Source of the DNA: Sphingomonadaceae bacterium
Lineage (GTDB): Bacteria; Pseudomonadota; Alphaproteobacteria; Sphingomonadales; Sphingomonadaceae
Direction of reading: 5' to 3'
Length of the DNA: 52,833 bases
Assembly (NCBI GenBank): GCA_025359685.1
Contig: JANYEY010000035.1
Span: forward strand, 1-52,833
The notes under the pieces were generated by a model. That model made no database searches. It was not told where the DNA came from and saw nothing but the letters and a program-made list of their open reading frames with translations. Position numbers and translations under genes: made by a program. Numbering within the stretch: the stretch's first letter is position 1; each line of letters begins with the position of its first letter. Shown here piece after piece: positions 33,673 to 42,823 of this stretch.

Positions 33673-33899
33673 GCGGTGCGGACCAAATTCGCGGCAAAAA
33701 ACAGCAGGGCCCCAGCGATCCCGACTTTGGAAAAAACAATCAGCCAAAAGCCAAATTGTTCATCCGACTGGGATGCTTCGAGTTTGGGATATGTCCACCA
33801 GAAGTCGAATCTTGCGACACCGCGAGCAAAATCGCGCTGCGTATTGAGGGCAATCCAACCTGCCAGAACAGTCAAAACACATGCGTCAACATAGGCCAT
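33669..33899 (-). CDS. Small membrane protein inserted between hisA and hisF, 76 aa, unknown
   Basis: A 76-residue protein with one weak hydrophobic stretch near residues 3-18 ([15 protein letters not shown]) and one strong one at 50-72 ([21 protein letters not shown]). The middle is [18 protein letters not shown]. The start shares one base with the hisA stop (TGATG) and the stop overlaps the hisF start (ATGA), so it is translated as part of the operon. Its codons (TTG, TGT, GTT, TTT) are clearly more AT-rich than those of hisA and hisF, which suggests a recent arrival. I do not recognise the family; a transport, immunity or structural role cannot be told apart. Confidence 0.7.
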   Translation of the reverse strand: MAYVDACVLTVLAGWIALNTQRDFARGVARFDFWWTYPKLEASQSDEQFGFWLIVFSKVGIAGALLFFAANLVRTA

Positions 33900-34627
33900 C
33901 ACGCCCGCTCCGCCATCGCAATCGCCGCCGCCAGATCGAGCCGCCCGTCGTACAGCGCGCGCCCGGTGATCACGCCTTCGATCCCTTCGTCGGCATGGAG
34001 CGCGAGCATCCGGATATCGTCCAGCCCCTTGACCCCGCCGCTGGCGATCACCGGCAGGTCGACCCGCCGCGCGAGATCGAGCGTCGCAGCGATGTTGCAG
34101 CCCTTGAGCATCCCGTCGCGGCCGATGTCGGTAAACAGCAGGCTGGCCACCCCGGCATCCTCGAAGCGGCGGGCCATGTCCACCACCGGCACGTCCGATA
34201 GCTCTGCCCAGCCCTCGGTCGCGACCATGCCGTCCTTCGCGTCGACTGCAACCACGATCCCGCCCGGCCATTCGCGCGCCATGTCCTTGACGAATTCCGG
34301 GTCCTTGAGCGCCGCGGTGCCCATCACCACGCGGCTCACCCCGACGTTGAACCAGCCTTCGACCGCGCGCGCATCTCGAATCCCGCCGCCCAATTGGATG
34401 TGCCCGGGGAACACCTCGATAATCGCGTCGACCGCGTCGCGGTTTTCTGCGCGCCCGGCGAACGAACCGTCGAGATCGACCACATGCAGGAACTGCGATC
34501 CCGCCTCGGCGAATAGCGTGGCCTGTGCGGCCGGATCATCGCCGTAAACCGTCGCGCGCGACATATCGCCCTCGGCCAAGCGCACGACCTGGCCGCCCTT
34601 GAGGTCGATTGCGGGGAAGACGATCAT
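33899..34627 (-). CDS. hisA: Phosphoribosylformimino-AICAR ribotide isomerase
   Basis: A 242-residue (beta-alpha)8-barrel isomerase of the histidine pathway. It begins MIVFPAIDLKGGQVVRL with the catalytic aspartate at D8. The second acid is in LLFTDIGRDGMLKG, and GGIRDARAVEGW and IASGGVKGLDDI are the phosphate-binding loops. The ATG at 34627 has a GGGGAGGG ribosome binding site. A 190-base gap before it, containing a hairpin, sets it apart from the tightly packed hisBH pair. Confidence 0.97.
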   Translation of the reverse strand: MIVFPAIDLKGGQVVRLAEGDMSRATVYGDDPAAQATLFAEAGSQFLHVVDLDGSFAGRAENRDAVDAIIEVFPGHIQLGGGIRDARAVEGWFNVGVSRVVMGTAALKDPEFVKDMAREWPGGIVVAVDAKDGMVATEGWAELSDVPVVDMARRFEDAGVASLLFTDIGRDGMLKGCNIAATLDLARRVDLPVIASGGVKGLDDIRMLALHADEGIEGVITGRALYDGRLDLAAAIAMAERA

Positions 34628-34645
34628 TGGGCGCCCTCCCCTCGG

Positions 34646-34669
34646 GCGTTCGTCGCACCTGACGAACGC
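34646..34669 (-). promoter_or_regulatory. Hairpin in the hisA 5' leader
   Basis: A perfect 9-bp stem, GCGTTCGTC (34646-34654) with GACGAACGC (34661-34669), has a 6-base loop and lies about 20 bases upstream of the hisA start, just before the ribosome binding site on the minus strand. No T run follows. Farther upstream TTGCGA and TTAGAG, 18 bases apart on the minus strand, may be an internal promoter. The hairpin could affect translation or mark a processing site in the long hisH-hisA gap. Its role is unproved. Confidence 0.4.
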
Positions 34670-34817
34670 TTGGACCGCCTGGACCACACTCTAAGCGAAA
34701 AAAACCCTGCCGTCGCAAGCTGCCCAAAACAGCGGCGAAACGGCGGAGAGAAGGCGGGCTTGACCATTGCTCGACCATGCCACGCCACTGCGATGTAGGA
34801 CAGAGCCTGCGAGCGCC

Positions 34818-35438
34818 TCAAGGCCGCCATTCGAGGAACCTTCCTAACAACGCCAGCCCATAGCCCTGGCTTTTCTCCGGATGGAACTGCACGCCGACAA
34901 TCGTGTCCTTCGTCACCGCCGCGACCAGCCCGCCGCCGTGGTCGGTCATCGCCGTGATGTGGAGCGGATCGGTAGGGACGAAATGGTACGAGTGGAGGAA
35001 ATAGGCCTCGCCCGCTTCGACCAGCGCAGAGTGCGGGGTCAGTTCGACATCGTTCCAGCCCATATGCGGGATCTTGATCGCGGGATCGGTCCGCTCAACC
35101 CTGCGAACCTCGCCGCCGATCCAGCCGAGCCCCGGGGTGCCGCCATGCTCCACCCCGGTGTCGGCGAGCAGCTGCATGCCCACGCAAATCCCGAGAAACG
35201 GAGCGCCGCCGATGCGGACCCGTTCGCTCAGCGCCTCTTCCATCCCGGCAATCGCCCGCAACCCCTCGGCGCAGGCCTTGAAGCTGCCGACACCGGGCAG
35301 GACGATGCGATCGGCGGCGCGGACCACCATCGGGTCTGCAGTCACCGAGACGTTGTCCGCGCCTGCGGCCTTCAGGGCGTTTGCCACCGAGTGAAGATTG
35401 CCCGCGCCGTAATCGACGAGTGCAATGACCTCAGCCAC
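34818..35438 (-). CDS. hisH: Imidazole glycerol phosphate synthase, glutamine amidotransferase subunit
   Basis: A 206-residue class I glutaminase that supplies ammonia to HisF. The nucleophile motif is GICVGMQLL, with the cysteine in the PFLGICVG loop, and the catalytic His-Glu pair is in [10 protein letters not shown] near the C-terminus. [15 protein letters not shown] is the typical start. The start codon is probably GTG at 35438, which overlaps the hisB end by eight bases; a TTG directly before it is an alternative. Confidence 0.96.
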   Translation of the reverse strand: MAEVIALVDYGAGNLHSVANALKAAGADNVSVTADPMVVRAADRIVLPGVGSFKACAEGLRAIAGMEEALSERVRIGGAPFLGICVGMQLLADTGVEHGGTPGLGWIGGEVRRVERTDPAIKIPHMGWNDVELTPHSALVEAGEAYFLHSYHFVPTDPLHITAMTDHGGGLVAAVTKDTIVGVQFHPEKSQGYGLALLGRFLEWRP

Positions 35439-36024
35439 CAAGCTGGCCCTTGGTCGAAGGAATGGCCCCACCTTTGCGCGGATCGAGTTCAACCGCTTGG
35501 CGCATCGCGCGGGCAAAGCCCTTGAAAATGCCTTCGCAAATGTGGTGATTGTTCTGGCCGTAAAGCAGCTCGATGTGCAGCGTGATGCCCACCGCCTGGG
35601 CGATCGAATGGAACCAGTGTTCGACCAGTTCGGTATCGAATTCGCCCAGCTTTTCCTGCGTGAACGCGGCCTTCCACACCAGATAGGGCCGCCCCGATAT
35701 GTCGAGCGCGACGCGGCACAATGCCTCGTCCATCGGCGAATAGGCGGTGCCGTATCGCCCGATCCCGCCCTTGTCGCCGAGCGCTTCTGCAATCGCCTGC
35801 CCGATCGCGATCGCGCTGTCCTCGGTGGTGTGGTGCTGGTCGACGTGGAGATCACCCTTGATCCGGCAGGTCACATCAATCAGCGAGTGGCGGCTGAACT
35901 GCTCGATCATGTGGTCGAGAAAGCCGATCCCGGTCGAAACGTCATAGCTGCCGGTGCCGTCGAGATTTACCTCGACCGCAATATCGGTTTCGTGAGTGGT
36001 GCGCGCTACGCGGGCCTTACGCAT
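35431..36024 (-). CDS. hisB: Imidazoleglycerol-phosphate dehydratase
   Basis: A 197-residue monofunctional dehydratase. The two metal-binding motifs [10 protein letters not shown] and [14 protein letters not shown], and their repeats [14 protein letters not shown], are present. It starts [18 protein letters not shown]. The phosphatase domain found in enterobacterial HisB is absent, as expected for alphaproteobacteria. It is the first gene of the operon and diverges from sspB, with promoters for both expected in the 83 bases between (36025-36107). Confidence 0.97.
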   Translation of the reverse strand: MRKARVARTTHETDIAVEVNLDGTGSYDVSTGIGFLDHMIEQFSRHSLIDVTCRIKGDLHVDQHHTTEDSAIAIGQAIAEALGDKGGIGRYGTAYSPMDEALCRVALDISGRPYLVWKAAFTQEKLGEFDTELVEHWFHSIAQAVGITLHIELLYGQNNHHICEGIFKGFARAMRQAVELDPRKGGAIPSTKGQLGG

Positions 36025-36107
36025 GGGGGCCGCGTATAAAGGCGAAAGTGGCCGGTGCAAGCGCTTTGCCCTTGACCCTGCGCCCCCGCGTCGCCACTTC
36101 TCCGCGC

Positions 36108-36608
36108 ATGAGCGATGGTGCCCCCGACAGCCTGATTCCCTACGACGAAATCGTGCAGGAGGCGCTGCGTGCGGTGGTCGGCCGAGTGCTGGGCCAAATC
36201 CAGATGAGCGGCAGCGAGCTGCCCGGCGCGCATCATTTCTACATCACCTTCAAGACCGGTGCACCGGGGGTCGATATTCCGACCCACCTCAAGGAGCGCT
36301 TCCCCGACGAGATGACCATCGTCCTCCAGAACAAGTTCTGGGACCTTGATGTTACCGATATAGGCTTTTCGGTGGGGCTGTCCTTCAACCAGATGCCATC
36401 GAAGCTGGTTGTCCCGTTTTCGGCGATCACCGCTTTTGTCGATCCCGCAGTCGATTTCGGGCTGCAGTTCCAATCGGTCGACGCTGACGACGCGGCGGCG
36501 GCGCATGAGCCGGCCGAGAACGACGCGCCGGAACCCGATGACGGCGCGGACGTTTCGCCGGGTGACGGCAACAACGTGGTCACGGTGGACTTCGGCCGCA
36601 AGAAATAG
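36108..36608 (+). CDS. sspB: SspB family ClpXP protease adaptor
   Basis: A 166-residue adaptor that tethers tagged proteins, such as ssrA-tagged peptides, to ClpX. The SspB fold is recognised from [37 protein letters not shown] and [20 protein letters not shown]. The C-terminal tail is acidic and flexible and ends [10 protein letters not shown], matching the ClpX-binding tail of SspB. The start at 36108 is preferred over the upstream in-frame ATG at 36048 because the extra residues look unrelated. Confidence 0.92.
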   Translation: MSDGAPDSLIPYDEIVQEALRAVVGRVLGQIQMSGSELPGAHHFYITFKTGAPGVDIPTHLKERFPDEMTIVLQNKFWDLDVTDIGFSVGLSFNQMPSKLVVPFSAITAFVDPAVDFGLQFQSVDADDAAAAHEPAENDAPEPDDGADVSPGDGNNVVTVDFGRKK

Positions 36609-36637
36609 CCGGACAGCCCGGCGGAACAGGATCGGCC

Positions 36638-37072
36638 ATGGCAATCAAGCCCACTCTCAAAGCCGCCAAGCGGGCCGGCCAGGCAGTCACTGGCAAAGCC
36701 AAGGCGGCCACCGCCAAGGCTGACGGCATCAGCCCCAATCCGATGACCAACCTGCTGCTCGCCGACCTTGCCCTGCGCGGCGGCGGGCAATTGCTGCGCC
36801 ACGCGATCGAACGCACGGTGCTTGGTGCCAAGTTCACCCCCGACAAGGCAAAGAAGATCGTCAAGGGTCGCAGCATGGTCCAGACCCTGCTCGGCACAGC
36901 CGCCGCACGGATCGCGACCCGGTCGGTCCCCGGCGCGATCGTGGTTGGCGGCGGGCTGCTCGCCAAGGCGCTCTATGATCGGCGCGAAGGCAAGCGCGCG
37001 GCGCGGGCCAGCGGCGTGCGCGCGATCGATGCCCAAGCGAAACGCGGGGACGAAGACGACTCCACCACTTGA
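36638..37072 (+). CDS. Conserved-looking protein of unknown function, 144 aa
   Basis: A 144-residue basic protein. The N-terminus is a Lys/Ala-rich helix (KPTLKAAKRAGQAVTGKAKAA). The middle has MTNLLLADLALRGGGQLLRHAIER and a hydrophobic, Gly-rich segment VPGAIVVGGGLLAKALYDRR that may associate with membranes. The C-terminus is Arg- and Asp-rich. I recognise no catalytic motif. It sits between sspB and gmk on the same strand, 29 bases after sspB, and has a GG-rich ribosome binding site. A structural or nucleic-acid-binding role is conceivable; no function is assigned. Confidence 0.7.
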   Translation: MAIKPTLKAAKRAGQAVTGKAKAATAKADGISPNPMTNLLLADLALRGGGQLLRHAIERTVLGAKFTPDKAKKIVKGRSMVQTLLGTAAARIATRSVPGAIVVGGGLLAKALYDRREGKRAARASGVRAIDAQAKRGDEDDSTT

Positions 37073-37102
37073 TCGCCGCCCCGGTCTGCGCGATTGGAGC
37101 GC

Positions 37103-37734
<632 letters not shown>

Positions 37735-37738
<4 letters not shown>

Positions 37739-38604
37739 GGCAGGCCGGCCCGGCCCACCGCGACCTCGGCGACGAGTACCTTGCCGCCAGGTGACTTGGC
37801 CGGATCGGCCGGTGCGGTCAGCAGGAACAGGTGCCGCCCCTGCGGTCCGCCCAGCATGCAGGCGTAGCAGTGGAGCTCGCCGGTATTCACGGTCTCCAGC
37901 ACTTCGCCGCCGGGTGCAATCAGCGCGCATTCGGGCGCGGCGGGGTTCGCGATCCACATTGCGCCCGAGGCATCGAGGCAAATCCCGTCAGGCAGGCGCG
38001 GGGCAACCGGGGCCCATTCGCGTCGGTTTGAGAGAGTGCCGTCAGCTTCGATATCGAGCGCTGTCAAACGCAGGCCAAAGGTCTCGGCCACGATCAGCGT
38101 GCTGCCATCGGGCGTGATGACCATGCCATTGGGGAAGCTGAACCGCTCACCCGGTGCCGCGTCGCTCACGCTGCCATCGGGCTGGACCAGCGCCAGCATG
38201 GTGACCGGGTGATCAGCGATCACCCCGGCGGGCCCGCGCTCGCGCATGGCCGCATCGAGATCGAACCCGAAGTTGCCGACGTAAGCCCGGCCTTGGTCGT
38301 CGACCACCATGTCATTGCACAGGTGTGCCGAATAGTCGGCGAGGTCGGCATGAAGCGCAAACCGGCCGTCTGGCCAGCGCCGCCAGACCTGGCGCAACTC
38401 CATCCGCACAACCAGCAGCGATCCATCGGGCATCCAGCCCAAGCCGGACGATTGCCCTTCGAATTCCAGCTCGGTGCGCAAGTCGCCCGCCAAGCCGACC
38501 GAACAGACTTTGTGCGCGTAGAAGTCCGAAAACCATAGCCGGTCTTCGTGCCAACGCGGGCCTTCGCCGAAGTAGATCCCGGCGGCGAGTTCGCGTGCCC
38601 CCAC
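37735..38604 (-). CDS. SMP-30/gluconolactonase-family lactonase
   Basis: A 289-residue six-bladed beta-propeller. The calcium-binding motifs are FGEGPRWHEDRLWFSD (catalytic Glu), HLCNDMVVDDQGRAYVGNFGF and SFPNGMVITPDGSTLIVAET. These enzymes hydrolyse sugar or other lactones. A GTG start at 38604 is favoured by the GAGG ribosome binding site five bases upstream; a GTG at 38610 is also possible. Both lie at the very end of the upstream SDR gene, so the pair is probably one transcript. It may process a lactone made in the catabolic island. Confidence 0.85.
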
Positions 38605-38611
38605 GCTCACC

Positions 38612-39427
38612 TCAGTGCCCCGACGGGTCGTTGAACACTTCGGGGATCCAGGCGTTGACGATCCCGCCGTCGATCGGGATCGTGGTCCCGACCACGTAAT
38701 CGCCCGCGCGGCTGGCAAGGTAGATCGCGCCCCCGGCGATGTCTTCGGCCACGCCGATGCGCTTGTAGGGGATGCCCTTGGCGCTGCCCTCGGGGTTCTT
38801 CGCCGCAGCCTTGTTCATCTCGCTCGGATAAGCGCCGGGCGCGATGCAGGTGCACACGATATTGTCCGAGATCAGCCGCGCGGCCATGCGCTTGGTCAGG
38901 TGGATCACCGCCGCCTTCGATGCCTGGTACGAATAGGTTTCCCACGGATTGGGGCGCAGGCCGTCGATCGAAGCGATGTTGATCACCTTGGCGGGGCGAT
39001 CGAACGACCCAGCCGCCTTGAGCAGCGGGAACAGCTTTTGCGTGAGGAAGAACAGGCTCTTGACGTTGAGGTCCATGACCTTGTCCCAGCCCACTTCGGG
39101 GAAGGTCTCGAAATCGCCGCCCCAGGCCGCGCCGGCATTGTTGACCAGCACGTCGAGCCGCGTTTCCCGCGCTGAAAGTTCCTCGACCAGTTGCTTGATG
39201 CCGTCGGACTGGGAGATGTCTCCAGCCAGGCCGATCACCTTGCCCGGATACTGCGCTTCGAATTCGGCCACGGTTTCATCAAGCTGAGCCTTCTTGCGCG
39301 CAGTGATGTAAACCCGCTCGCACCCGGCGGCGAGGTAGCCTTCGAGCAGCATCTTGCCGATGCCGCGGCTGCCACCGGTGATCAGCGCGATCTTGCCTTC
39401 AAGGCTGAACAGTTTGGCGAAATCCAT
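38612..39427 (-). CDS. Short-chain dehydrogenase/reductase
   Basis: A 271-residue classical SDR. The dinucleotide loop is ITGGSRGIGKML (residues 16-27), VNNAGAAW is the NNAG motif, and the catalytic Ser and YxxxK are in NIASIDGLRPNPWETYSYQASKAA (Y-x-x-x-K in YQASK). The loop residues after the second strand (TARKKAQLDE) suggest NADP use. The GGGAGAGA ribosome binding site precedes the ATG at 39427. It belongs to the minus-strand acyl-CoA arm together with two acyl-CoA dehydrogenases and the lactonase. Confidence 0.9.
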   Translation of the reverse strand: MDFAKLFSLEGKIALITGGSRGIGKMLLEGYLAAGCERVYITARKKAQLDETVAEFEAQYPGKVIGLAGDISQSDGIKQLVEELSARETRLDVLVNNAGAAWGGDFETFPEVGWDKVMDLNVKSLFFLTQKLFPLLKAAGSFDRPAKVINIASIDGLRPNPWETYSYQASKAAVIHLTKRMAARLISDNIVCTCIAPGAYPSEMNKAAAKNPEGSAKGIPYKRIGVAEDIAGGAIYLASRAGDYVVGTTIPIDGGIVNAWIPEVFNDPSGH

Positions 39428-39466
39428 GATTGTCTCTCCCGTCAGCCGCTTGGCGGCCTCTTGCTT

Positions 39467-40606
39467 CTAGTACCCGCTCAGCTCCGCCACGCGCTGGGCG
39501 TGATAATATTGGTCGCCCATGAATTCGGCCAGCGCGCGGTCGCGCTTCATGTAGAGGCCGATGTCGTATTCATCGGTCATCCCGATCCCGCCATGCATCT
39601 GCACGCCTTCCTTGACCGCGAGCCCCGCCGCTTGCCCGGCCTTGGCCTTGGCGACCGAAACCATCAGGTCGGCCTTGTCCGAGCCGCCATCGAGCAATTG
39701 CTGCGCCTTGATCACTGCCGCGCGCGCAATCTCCAGCTCGCTGTAGAGGTGCGCGGCGCGGTGCTGGAGCGACTGAAACTCACCGATCAGCTTACCGAAC
39801 TGCTTGCGCTGCTTGAGGTAAGTGGTGGTCATGTCAAACGCGCCCATGCCGACCCCGACGCTCTCCGCTGCCGCACCGATACGCCCGGCGCTCAGCATCT
39901 TGTTCAGCACCGCGCGCCCGCCATCGACTTCGCCGATCACCGCATCGGCATCGAGCTGGACATTGTCGAGCTTCACATGCGCGGCCATCGCGCTGTCGAC
40001 CAGACGGACGCTGTCGAGGCTGAGCCCCGAGGCATCCCTGGGCACGGCGAAGAGCGTGATCCCGGCGTCGTCGTCGTCGCTCCCGGCAGTACGCGCGGCG
40101 ACCACCAGCATGTCAGCCGAGGCGCCTTGGACCACGAAGGCCTTGGTGCCCGAGAGCTTGAAGCCGTTACCGGCGCTTGTCGCAGTGGTCTTGATCCGCT
40201 CAGGCCGGTGCTTGGGGCCTTCGTCGATCGCAACGGCATAGACGCTCGAACCGTCGAGCAAGCCCGGCAGGTAGCGCCCGCGCAGCTCGTCACCGCCTGC
40301 ACTCAATGCAGTTGCAGCCATGACCGAGCTGGTCAGGAACGGCGACGGCGTCAGATTGCGGCCAATTTCCTCAAGCACGATCCCGGCTTCGACATGGCCC
40401 ATGCCCAGCCCGCCATCGGCTTCGGAGACCAGAATCCCGGTGAAGCCCATTTCGGCGAACTGGCCCCACAGCGCGTGGCCGAACCCGTCCTTGCAATTGA
40501 TGTCGCGGAAGTGGCGAAGCTGCTTCGCAATCGCGCCTTCGTCGGCCATGAAGCCGCGCGCGCTGTCTGCCAGCATGGCTTGGTCGTCGTTGTGATAAAG
40601 CGGCAT
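39467..40606 (-). CDS. Acyl-CoA dehydrogenase family protein (subunit partner)
   Basis: A 379-residue ACAD-fold flavoprotein. The N-terminus is MPLYHNDDQAMLADSARGFM, the middle domain has LSGTKAFVVQGASADM, and the C-terminus has GGIGMTDEYDIGLYMKRDRAL. The gene lies one base after the preceding ACAD gene. Adjacent pairs of unequal ACADs are known to form alpha2beta2 enzymes in which one subunit contributes only part of the FAD and substrate site, for example in steroid side-chain degradation. Which of the pair carries the base is not clear to me. Confidence 0.9.
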   Translation of the reverse strand: MPLYHNDDQAMLADSARGFMADEGAIAKQLRHFRDINCKDGFGHALWGQFAEMGFTGILVSEADGGLGMGHVEAGIVLEEIGRNLTPSPFLTSSVMAATALSAGGDELRGRYLPGLLDGSSVYAVAIDEGPKHRPERIKTTATSAGNGFKLSGTKAFVVQGASADMLVVAARTAGSDDDDAGITLFAVPRDASGLSLDSVRLVDSAMAAHVKLDNVQLDADAVIGEVDGGRAVLNKMLSAGRIGAAAESVGVGMGAFDMTTTYLKQRKQFGKLIGEFQSLQHRAAHLYSELEIARAAVIKAQQLLDGGSDKADLMVSVAKAKAGQAAGLAVKEGVQMHGGIGMTDEYDIGLYMKRDRALAEFMGDQYYHAQRVAELSGY

Positions 40607-40607
40607 G

Positions 40608-41771
40608 TCAGGCTCCCGGCAGGTCGAGGATGCGTTTGGCGATCACGTTGAGCATCACCTCGCTGGTGCCGCCCTCGATCGAATTGGCCTTGGTGCGGAG
40701 CCACCCGCGCGCGCGGCCGCCGCCGTTGCTGGCTGCGCTATCCCACTCGAGCGCGGCACTGCCGCCCGCCGCCATCACCAGCTCGTGGCGGCGCTTGTTA
40801 AGTTCGGTCCCGGCGTATTTCATCATGTTTGACCCGGCTGGATGGCCTTTGCCGACTTTGACTTCATCAAGGAACTTCTCGCCCATCGCGCCGTAAGCCA
40901 GCGCATCAACGTCGAACATCGCCAGTTCAGCGCGGAGCAGCGGATCTTCAACGCCCGAATTGCGCGACAGGATCGCGCCGATGGTGTTCATCCGGTCGCC
41001 GCCGCCAGCGCCCGAGATCATTTCGCGCTCGTGGCCCAAGAGGTACTTGGCGACATCCCAGCCGCGGTTGAGTTCGCCCACAAGTTGCTCCTTGGGCACC
41101 GAGACATTATCAAAGAAAGTCTCGCAGAACGGCGAATTGCCGCTGATCAGCAGGATCGGCTTGGTCGAAACCCCGGGGCTGGCCATGTCGAACAGCAGGA
41201 AGGAAATGCCCTGGTATTTGTTAGCCTTGTCGGTGCGCACGAGGCAGAAAATCCAGTCGGCCTTATCGGCATAGGAAGTCCAGATCTTCTGGCCATTGAC
41301 CACCCAGTGATCGCCCTTGTCCTCGCCAAAGGTCTGCAAGCTAACGAGGTCCGAGCCCGAGCCGGGTTCCGAATAGCCCTGACACCAGCGAATTTCGCCG
41401 CGCGCGACTTGGCCCAGGTAATGGACCTTCTGTTCTTCGGTGCCGAACTTTAGCAGTGCGGGGCCGAGCATCCAGATGCCGAAGCTGGAGAGCGGCGGGC
41501 GCGCGCCGATGCGCTGCATTTCCTCACGCCAGATCTTGGCTTCGGCCGGGGTCATCCCCGCGCCGCCATAGGCGACCGGCCAGTCCGGCACGGTGTAGCC
41601 CTTGGCCACGCAGGCTTCGAGCCAGGCTTTCTGCGCCGGGTTCTTGAACTTGAAATTGCGGCCGCCCCAGCACACGTCATCTTCATCGCGAACGGGCTGC
41701 CGCATTTCGGGCGGGCAGTTGGCTTCAAGCCACGCGCGTAGTTCGCCGCGGAAAGCGTCTGGATCTGACAT
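40608..41771 (-). CDS. Acyl-CoA dehydrogenase family protein
   Basis: A 387-residue ACAD. It begins MSDPDAFRGELRAWLEANCP. The FAD/substrate strand CQGYSEPGSGSDLVSLQT, the KIWTSYADKADWIF segment and the C-terminal IEGGTSEVMLNVIAKRIL are typical of the family. The ATG at 41771 is chosen; the frame continues to 41819 but those residues overlap the promoter region. It is the first gene of the minus-strand arm, and the palindrome at 41788-41803 lies just upstream. Confidence 0.92.
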   Translation of the reverse strand: MSDPDAFRGELRAWLEANCPPEMRQPVRDEDDVCWGGRNFKFKNPAQKAWLEACVAKGYTVPDWPVAYGGAGMTPAEAKIWREEMQRIGARPPLSSFGIWMLGPALLKFGTEEQKVHYLGQVARGEIRWCQGYSEPGSGSDLVSLQTFGEDKGDHWVVNGQKIWTSYADKADWIFCLVRTDKANKYQGISFLLFDMASPGVSTKPILLISGNSPFCETFFDNVSVPKEQLVGELNRGWDVAKYLLGHEREMISGAGGGDRMNTIGAILSRNSGVEDPLLRAELAMFDVDALAYGAMGEKFLDEVKVGKGHPAGSNMMKYAGTELNKRRHELVMAAGGSAALEWDSAASNGGGRARGWLRTKANSIEGGTSEVMLNVIAKRILDLPGA

Positions 41772-41787
41772 GGGTTGGCTCCTCTTC

Positions 41788-41803
41788 TTAACCGGCAGGT
41801 TAA
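41788..41803. promoter_or_regulatory. Perfect palindrome in the divergent ACAD/SDR control region
   Basis: TTAACC (41788-41793), GGCA, GGTTAA (41798-41803) form a perfect inverted repeat of 16 bases. It lies 16 bases before the ACAD start and about 140 bases before the divergent SDR start. It resembles a TetR-family operator and could control both arms. Its TTAAC/GTTAA arms recur, with a different spacing, at 25360-25375 near a TetR gene, but the two sites are probably not identical. Confidence 0.55.
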
Positions 41804-41885
41804 AGCGCATCGGCCCCACCGTGCAAGCGCGGAATTCCTTGAGCTGTGCAGTGCCGCAGTTGCCGTAGCGTAAACGGCAAGGGCG

Positions 41886-41913
41886 TTGACCCGCCCCATC
41901 CGCCGCCTAAGCT
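41886..41913 (+). promoter_or_regulatory. Candidate promoter of the plus-strand SDR operon
   Basis: TTGACC (41886-41891) and TAAGCT (41908-41913) are separated by 16 bases and stand 28 bases before the SDR ATG, whose AGGAG ribosome binding site is close to ideal. The match is moderate. Confidence 0.45.
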
Positions 41914-41941
41914 GGGCCCAAACATAAACCAGGAGAGACCG

Positions 41942-42823
41942 ATGAACACCTCTGCGCGATTCTCAGGCAAATGCGCCGTCATCACCGGCGCGGGATCAGG
42001 TATCGGGCGCGCGACGACGCTGCTGTTCGCGAGCGAGGGCGCTACGGTCTACGCCGCCGACATCGATCTTGACCGCGCCAAGGCGGTCGCCGCCGAGGGC
42101 GAGAATATCATCCCAGTCGCGTGCGACGTCTGCGATGTCGCGCAAATCAAGGCGCTGATGGACAAGGCCGGGAGCGAACAGTCTGGGATCGATTACCTGT
42201 TCAACAATGCCGGCGCGGGCGGCGACCGCGCTCCGATTGACGAAATCGAGCCCGAGGGCTGGGACCGCACGTTCGACCTGCTGATGCGTTCGGTGGCGAT
42301 GGGGATCCGCTATGCATCGCCGTACATGAAGACCCGCAAGGGCGCGGCGGTGGTCAACACCAGCAGTGTCGCTGCGGTCGGGCCGGGCTATTCGCCCACC
42401 GCCTATGCCGTGGCCAAAGCGGGCGTGCTGCACCTGACCAAGTGCGCGGCGACCGATTTGTCGCGCTATGGGATCCGCGTCAACGCGGTGCAACCCGGGT
42501 TCATCAACACCAATATCTTCACCGCCAGCGTCGAAATGCCGACGCAATTGGTTGAACCCGCCAAGGCGCTGATCCACCAGATGTCGTCGAACGCGCAGCC
42601 GGTCTCCCGCGCCGGGATGCCCGAGGATATCGCCAACGCGGTCGCCTTCCTGTGCAGCGAGGCGGCGAGCTTCATGACCGGCGCCTCGCTGATCGTCGAC
42701 GGCGGGATCACCGTCGGCCCGCGCCATAGCTGGGACCCAGAAGCACCGGGCATGTTCGATGCGCTGCAGGCGATGGCTGAGAGCGCTGGAGCCGAAGGGG
42801 CAGCGGTGGGCGACGGCAAATGA
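41942..42823 (+). CDS. Short-chain dehydrogenase/reductase
   Basis: A 293-residue classical SDR. The cofactor loop is ITGAGSGIGRATTL, the acidic D in YAADIDLDRAK after strand 2 points to NAD, and FNNAGAGG and YAVAKAGVLHL complete the motifs (catalytic Y-x-x-x-K in YAVAK). It begins MNTSARFSGKCAV at 41942 with AGGAG upstream. It overlaps the next gene by four bases (ATGA). Within the cluster it may oxidise a hydroxyacyl-CoA or an alcohol intermediate. Confidence 0.9.
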   Translation: MNTSARFSGKCAVITGAGSGIGRATTLLFASEGATVYAADIDLDRAKAVAAEGENIIPVACDVCDVAQIKALMDKAGSEQSGIDYLFNNAGAGGDRAPIDEIEPEGWDRTFDLLMRSVAMGIRYASPYMKTRKGAAVVNTSSVAAVGPGYSPTAYAVAKAGVLHLTKCAATDLSRYGIRVNAVQPGFINTNIFTASVEMPTQLVEPAKALIHQMSSNAQPVSRAGMPEDIANAVAFLCSEAASFMTGASLIVDGGITVGPRHSWDPEAPGMFDALQAMAESAGAEGAAVGDGK

